Assembly (NCBI RefSeq): GCF_022605725.1
Contig: NC_065549.1
Coordinates: 28,473,690 to 28,537,689, forward strand
From: Anthonomus grandis grandis
Taxonomy: Eukaryota; Arthropoda; Insecta; Coleoptera; Curculionidae
Reading direction: 5' to 3'
DNA: 64,000 nucleotides
Position 1 is the stretch's first letter. Each line of letters starts with the position of its first letter. The notes under the pieces were generated by a model. That model made no database searches and had not been told where the DNA came from. It saw nothing but the letters and a program-made list of their open reading frames with translations. The position numbers and the translations under genes are program-made. This document shows positions 58,423 to 64,000 of this stretch, one piece after another.

Positions 58423-59070
58423 CTAAAAATAATTAAGATTTTATTAAAAATTATAATATTTAAAAGATCTGAAATATTATATTGCTATTTAATACCAGGA
58501 TATTATTAGAAAATATAAAATATAATAAATATTACAATAAAAAAGCACCTCTCGGTCCTTTAGACTTGGTTGAATGGGAAAAGAACATACATTATATAAC
58601 ATCTCTGAGAGACACTAATACTAGGAACTGTACTTCCAAGTAAAACAATAAATGATGCACCATTAATAAACCAATATAAAGTGCATTCACGATCAAAAGA
58701 ACAAATTCACCTAAAATTCAGATATTTATTTCCATTATTTTTTGGTCACACAATTAGTATTGTCACTTGCGCGTTTTTTGAAATCAAAAACGTCTATACA
58801 GGCTGCCTCAAGCAGAAATTCTGGCGTCAACATTCATTTTTTAAAATAGAACCCTCTGTATATTATACCATTTTAAAATTCTATGATATATTCTGGATAC
58901 TTTTTGTATATAGCAAACCATATGCCTAAAGTCAATAGTTTGTCAAATATGACGTAACACACTAACGAAACATATGAAATTAAAAGATACCAATTTATTC
59001 TAGATTTATTGCAACTGATTTTTAATTTGTTGTCCATTTGATTTAATACGGCCTTTGCAATGAAAATGTC
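58423..59070. other. Upstream or intronic sequence
   Basis: No further exon of the minus-strand gene could be supported. At 58797 there is an isolated copy of a mariner terminus (CTCAAGCAGAAATTCTGGCG) in the same orientation as the one at 59085. Confidence 0.35.
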
Positions 59071-59071
59071 G

Positions 59072-59912
59072 GTAACTGGGTGTCTCAAGTAGAAACTATG
59101 ACGTCAATTTTAATTTTGTATGTTATTTCTTAGAAAGTAAGTTAACCTTATTATTTCGTAAGTTTCCAATTTTAGAGTCTACTGGATAACGGTTTGTCAT
59201 GCATTTGTGAGTATAATTGTCATATTAGTTGTCATATCACGCAGGATTTTTTAATAAAATGCATTTATCTGAGAAAAAACGAATTGAAATTCTTGATGAT
59301 TGGTTTTGGAGACCAGGACTTTCTACAGTTTGAACTTGTCCCTGCTTTAGTTGTTTTATTCCTTGATCCACAAGAGGCTCACAGATCTAGTAACAAGATA
59401 TGGCTTCAATAAGACATGTCATCTCATCACTTTGCCATCGCCGTTCGATAATTTCTCGATGCAACTTTTCCTAACAGATGGACGACAAGGACTGTTTGAG
59501 TGGCCATCAAGGTCACCGGATATAACCGCATTAGATTTATTCTTATGGGGCTATTTGAAGTACAAAGTTTATGTGAATAGACCAAATAATGTTAATGATT
59601 TAAAGCAAAGAATTCGACAATAAATTAGACTAATTGATCCGCAAGTGATTGAAAATGTGCAATTGGTTATTTACCGACTTTAAAAATACATTCCAGTAAA
59701 TGGACAAGAAATTGAACATCAGTTGCAATAAATTTTATGTATATTTTTGTTTTTTAATGTCATATGTTTCTGTATTACATAAAATTTGACAAGCTATACA
59801 AAAAGTATTCAGAATATATCGTAGAATTGTAAGATGTCATGATAATCAGGATGTTCGATTTAAAAAAAATATTGTTGACGCCATAGTTTCTACTTGAGGT
59901 ACCCCGTATAGA
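59072..59912 (+). mobile_element. mariner element with short inverted ends
   Basis: The left end near 59080 reads GGGTGTCTCAAGTAGAAACT followed by ATGACGTCAA. The right end at 59873-59912 is its reverse complement (GACGCCATAGTTTCTACTTG, then AGGTACCCC). The 840-bp interior has the C-terminal half of a DD41D-like transposase, so the element has an internal deletion. Confidence 0.75.
59300..59690 (+). pseudogene. DD41D-like transposase, C-terminal half
   Basis: One frame gives FELVPALVV and then WLQ, stop, DMSSHHFAIAVR (second Asp), stop, FLDATFPNRW. A frameshift leads to LFEWPSRSPDITALDLFLWG (third Asp), then YLKYKVYVNRPNNVNDLKQR and, after a stop, DPQVIENV. With the lost residues allowed for, the spacing fits DD41D. 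Confidence 0.8.
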
Positions 59913-60068
59913 ACATTTTTATTGCAAAAAACGAGCAAGTGACACTGCTAATCGATGTGTCCGAAAAATAAAAGAAGAAAAAACCCCTAAATCTTAAATT
60001 AATTTGTTCCTTTCATCGTGAATGCTGTATAGAAACTTAATAAATATAATGAACATATTTTGTCCAAG

Positions 60069-60450
60069 TACAGGGTGGGCACTTTATCGAATGTAATGCC
60101 TTTTCGGAAAAGAAAACACTTAATAACTTTTTTATTTTTCATTTGGTTATCTTGATGCCTGTTTGGATTTTGCTGCATCTCATTTCAGGTTTGCTGAATC
60201 TTTAGAATTAAATCTTCCCTTGTAAATACAGGGGTTTTCGTAAACTTTATCTTTGATAGTACCCTATACGTAATAGTCTAGCGGATTAAGATCCGGTGAC
60301 CTGGGAAACCACACCACTGGTCCAATACCATTAACAAGTTCATTATTTAAGTAATTTTTTCCCAGCCATCATTGTGGATAATTTTAATTTAGCAATTCTC
60401 TCACACCTAATCCAATTTATTTCAAAAGTATACGGTTATTTGGAATATTA
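60069..60450 (-). pseudogene. mariner-type transposase C-terminal relic
   Basis: The minus strand from about 60370 gives NYLNNELVNGIGPVVW, then FPRSPDLNPLDYYV (third Asp), a stop, GTIKDKVYENP and a shifted tail. The element end TACAGGGTGGGC is at 60069. The N-terminal two thirds were not found. Confidence 0.7.
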
Positions 60451-61579
60451 TTTTAACGTTTTATATTTTGTTCATTATTACCACGCAGGCCAAAGTTTCA
60501 AAAAGTCTGATGAGTTCTAATAAAAACGCGAGCATGTGGAATTTTTCTATTAGGGTAGCGTCTATGATATACTACGTTTACGAAACACTGACAGTAATAA
60601 TCTTTTGTGTTTTATAGCTTACTCCAAAATTTGTAAAAAAAATAGGTCCAAATGCCTAATAAATTTATTTTCTTTTAGCAAACTTCGTATTAAATTTAAA
60701 AAAAGAAAAAAAAAATTAATGTAAACTAAGTGAGAATTCCAGTAATAATTTGAATGACATAATCAAAATAAAATCAGTGACATACAATTTTTTTCAATAA
60801 AATTGTAGATATTTCCGTACGCACGGCACTGGTGGAAGTAAAATAATAATTTTTAAATAAAAACTAGTAAAAAATGGATCTTTATTATCTAATCTAACGT
60901 ACCAAATTTATCCTTTAAGCGCCTAAAGTAATTTGAAATTTTTGATGTTTTCTTCGGTAGTAGAAAAAATTTTGTATTTTACACGTGTGTAAAATCCCCT
61001 TTTCTTATTCATGGGAGTTGTCGTATTCGCCTACGACTCATGCGACAAGTTTCCCATCCATCAAAAAAGGATCATTTTATACACTTGTTACATGAATAGC
61101 TATTTTCTACTACCGTGCGTAAAGTACTCACTTTACACGCTTTCCAGGTTTTATAAAGCTTCACGTTTTACGCACTATAATATATAAGTCGGCTACTATA
61201 GTTGTCACATACAGTGTCTTTTTAATGCGATTTTTCAAAACTCTTTTCACAGAGGAGTAGCTAAGATTCCTATTTTTAAAATCTTTAATAAATTTGGTAA
61301 TCATAAATTCTTTTTATTTAATTTTCCAAAATAATACGCAGGATTTATTAGGGCAACTGACCTTTTAAAACAACTTAATGCTAAACTTAATTGTAAATCA
61401 AAGTAAGTTCTGAAAACTCCTGAAAATTCTAGGTATTCTTGATTATAGTAAAGTCATTTCAAAAGTTATCGTAAATATTTCAATTTTTTTCTTATACCTC
61501 GATTACTAATACTAATGAAATCTCCGATCGATATGTCATTTGAGGTTAAACCAATAAATTATTTGCCACTTTAGTGAAA
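60451..61579. other. AT-rich sequence, nothing recognised
   Basis: A patch at 60975-61200 contains several ACACGTGTRTAAAA-like and TTTACGCAC motifs and may be a repeat fragment. No coding region was found. Confidence 0.35.
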
Positions 61580-62930
61580 AACTAGATACACATTTACACT
61601 CACCGCCGAACATGATAGGATATTAAAAGAAGACCTTCAAAGTATACGTTTAGAACGCTGTAATCAAGAAGAAAAAAGAGCTATGAAAACTATGTTTCGA
61701 TTTTGGAGATATATTCTGTGACAAGATTCTATTAATTCACTAGCAAAATTTAAGATAAAATAAATTTGTCAGATAAAACTCCTGTTTTCACTAAAACTAA
61801 AAGAACTCAAAGAACAAATATTCAACATGCTATAACAATAAATCATCAGAGAATCAGTTTCCCCATGGTCAAGTCCCATATGAATTGTCTCCAAAAATGC
61901 AACTCGATGCATCTGGTAAACGTAAATAGAGAGTTATCATGGACTTTAGACGATTGAATGAGCCTACAATCGGAGATAAGTATTCCCTCCGCAATATAGC
62001 AGATATTCTGGACAAATTATGTAGAAGCTAATATTTTACCACTATAGACTTGGCGAATGATTTCCACCAAATTTAGATGGATCACTTTAAATTTTCCGAA
62101 TACCCGAGTAATGGCTAACATCTTTCGAGGACTTCCAAATGAAATCCGTGTTGTTTATTTTGATGACATAATCATTTTTAATACATCTCTTGAGGAATAC
62201 ATTTCTCGTTTTAAGTCTTTTCACGGCTTCGTTAATGCAATTTTAAACCAAAGAAAAATGCGAATTTCTTCGAAAAGAAGTTCAATATCTTGGACACGTT
62301 GTTACGTCTGGTAAAGTAAAAGTCAACCCAGATAAAATTTCCGTTATCCAGAAATTTCTTATCCCTAAAATCCCAAAGAAAATTAAAGCTTTCTTAGGTC
62401 GTCTAGAATTCTGAAATACTTCTCCTAAAATTACTAAGCCCATGACAGCTTCTTTAAAGAAAAATTAAACTGTAGTTTGTTCTCCAGATTTTATCAAATC
62501 CAACGAATATTGTAAAAAAATATTTATTAATGCAAGCCGATGTTAAGTCTTTAAGAATCCAGAAACCTAATTAAGAATCCTGAACGAGAAGAATGGATAG
62601 TCGTCTCACGACAGAAAACTATAGCTATACAACAATGCGGACAAAACAAAAACAATATTCCAATATAAGGCACTTTTTTACTAGAACTTAACCCCATCTG
62701 TACTTTATACATCCGAGATTTCTACCATGATAGCAAAACTCATTCAACTACAAAGAGCTGCCAAAACTGACATGACGATGATTAGTCACACCATAGATTT
62801 GCCAGCTACTGAACTCACAATATTAACTTAATGAGAAACATACAAATCATGAGAGGACCAAAAATAGAAGCAACCTATGGACCATTATCCTCTATCTCCT
62901 AGTCAGACGACCAGTTGGTCGTGTTTTAAC
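61580..62930 (+). pseudogene. Ty3/gypsy pol relic
   Basis: Several frames in order give the reverse-transcriptase region: IIRESVSPWSSP, RKWRMVIDFRRLNEPT-type sequence near 61930, TTIDLANDFHQ-like near 62040, NIFRGLPNEIRVVYFDDIII (62120-62180, an FDD box), SLEEYISRFKS, a shifted KCEFLRKEVQYLGHVV-type block near 62260, then INPDKISVIQKF and IKAFLGRLEF. After 62400 only scattered RNase H and integrase-like pieces remain. It is a different, more intact relative of the gypsy relic at 38.8 kb, on the other strand. Confidence 0.8.
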
Positions 62931-62987
62931 CTTTTTAACTTTAAGGTGTTTATTGTAATTATTTGGTTATGTTTGCATTATTTTTTA

Positions 62988-63180
62988 GATCTGATGCTGT
63001 TAGGAGCGGAACACGTGTCACCACTAATTAATTAATAAACGATTTTAAGACTGAGACTTTGGGTTGTTCTTTTTTGATATAGCTATTGTCGCTTACTTAT
63101 TACTGAAGAATTTTAAGCTCATCTCTTGAGTAGGAAGGAGTTACGGGAACTAACCCACTACTCCAACCCTGTATATCAAT
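62988..63180 (+). repeat. Possible gypsy 3' LTR remnant
   Basis: TGTTAGGAGCGGAACACG at about 62998 starts a segment with AATAAACGATTTTAAGAC, resembling the poly(A) part of gypsy LTRs. It lies downstream of the pol relic on the same strand. No matching 5' LTR was seen before 61580. Confidence 0.35.
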
Positions 63181-64000
63181 TGTATAATAAGCCTTTGTCA
63201 GCAAATATACCTTATAAATTTGATAGATCTTGTTAATATTTTATTGTAACCGTTCTTAAAAAAAATCGTTCTTTGTTTTTAAGAAGCAAATTTCCGGAGC
63301 TACAATTTCACACTCATCTGTTTGTCTCGGTATATCTGTGATTGTACTAGAATACGAATACTAGTACGAGAGTCTGTTCCTAGTTCCATGCCGGACTCTA
63401 TTATTATGCAGTTGCAACCTCTAACGGAAGCTTAAAAATTATTTTAAAATGCAGTCCCATTGTAACAAAGAAATTGCCGTAAATTGCTATGCCCAGTGAC
63501 ATTTGGGGTCCGGTAAAATTAAAGAGACGTCTAAAAACAGATTTTTTTTGAAAATTTTTACATAGAATGCTGAGTGTGGTAAAAATATTGATAAAAAAGT
63601 GAGGATGATTAGAAAAAATACAAAACTTTCGAAATTATGAAGGTTTTTCTACGTACGTTAAATATGTAACTATTGCCGGCTTGCACAAGGTTTTTTAGCT
63701 CTTGATTTTGCTATAATTAAAAAATATATATATTGGGGCAATTTTGGAACTTTTTGGGAGCTATTATTGTAAATTTATAGCATTTTTTATCGCTTTGTAC
63801 CTCTTTTAACTTTCCGGAGTTCGCGCGCGGATTGTCACTCCGCAACTATTTTATTTTGTCGTTAATTTCGACAATCGACAACCCGCAGCGCTGTCATGAT
63901 ACTAATACTCAAGATATATATATAAATACTAATATTCCAGTAATAGTATCATGCAGCGCTGTTATATTAAGTATCTTTTTATCCCGGGTTCTCCTACAGT
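63181..64000. other. AT-rich sequence with a terminal inverted repeat pair
   Basis: No coding region was recognised. 63887-63907 and 63942-63965 form an imperfect inverted repeat around CAGCGCTG..CATGATACTA. Confidence 0.4.

Larger units (their letters stand above)
51609..57440. mobile_element. Large element bounded by long inverted repeats
   Basis: 51609-52110 and 57035-57440 are inverted copies of one another over about 400 bp. Shared blocks include GATCCCAGG..CCAGACGTTACTTA, CTCCCGCTCGAAATTTTCAG, CATGCATACCCGCTAGC, GCGGAA and TTTTAATAACTTTTGTAT. The left arm has an extra segment of about 110 bp at 51985-52085. The interior of about 5.0 kb holds an unnamed Cys/His-rich protein relic followed by several other repeats, which look like later insertions. 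Long inverted repeats suggest a DNA transposon, but two independent insertions of one repeat in opposite directions would look the same. Confidence 0.55.

Noticed and set aside
1..64000. tRNA, rRNA and CRISPR features
   Set aside because: No GGTTCRA-type T-arm within a cloverleaf, no rRNA-like block and no regularly spaced identical repeats were seen.

Overview
The window looks like nuclear DNA from an insect, possibly a beetle, although the species cannot be fixed from sequence alone. It is AT-rich, its genes have short exons with GT/AG introns, and it is crowded with decayed insect-type mobile elements (BEL/Pao, Ty3/gypsy, RTE- and CR1/Jockey-type LINEs, Tc1 with IR/DR ends, mariner, piggyBac). 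I see no bacterial operons, CRISPR arrays, tRNAs or rRNAs.

Two host genes can be assembled. (1) A minus-strand gene occupies most of the window. Ten exons between 58422 and 7585 have good splice sites, and every junction keeps the reading frame. They sum to 2,349 nt (782 residues plus stop) of a leucine-rich, probably alpha-helical (ARM/HEAT-like) protein that I cannot name with certainty; its 5' end may lie beyond 64000. (2) A plus-strand gene of five exons (20786-26463, 483 residues) encodes a cyclic-nucleotide-binding-domain protein resembling CNBD2. It lies entirely inside the 20-kb intron of gene 1, in the opposite orientation.

The rest is mobile DNA. 1-7.3 kb: a shrunken BEL/Pao element with two LTRs and a Tc1 element. 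9-20 kb: Tc1, mariner and RTE relics and a 464-bp MITE. 22-34 kb: LINE relics, a GC-rich putative MITE, and a 2.4-kb DD41D mariner with 324-bp terminal repeats and an apparent spliceosomal intron. 34.5-42.2 kb: a 5'-truncated LINE, mariner relics and a reversed gypsy element. 43.4-46.2 kb: a piggyBac-like element with clear TTAA borders inside a dispersed repeat whose empty version lies at 54.4-54.8 kb. 51.6-57.4 kb: a long inverted repeat enclosing an unnamed Cys/His-rich element protein, a second DD41D copy and several hairpins. 58.8-64 kb: more mariner relics and a second gypsy relic.

The observations most worth following are the nested gene pair, the transposase intron shared by two DD41D copies, the piggyBac empty/filled site pair, the unusual number of perfect short hairpins (two look newly derived when compared with a sister sequence), and a hammerhead-like motif at 17.93 kb. 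All joins and family names come from reading the sequence; no database search or alignment program was run.
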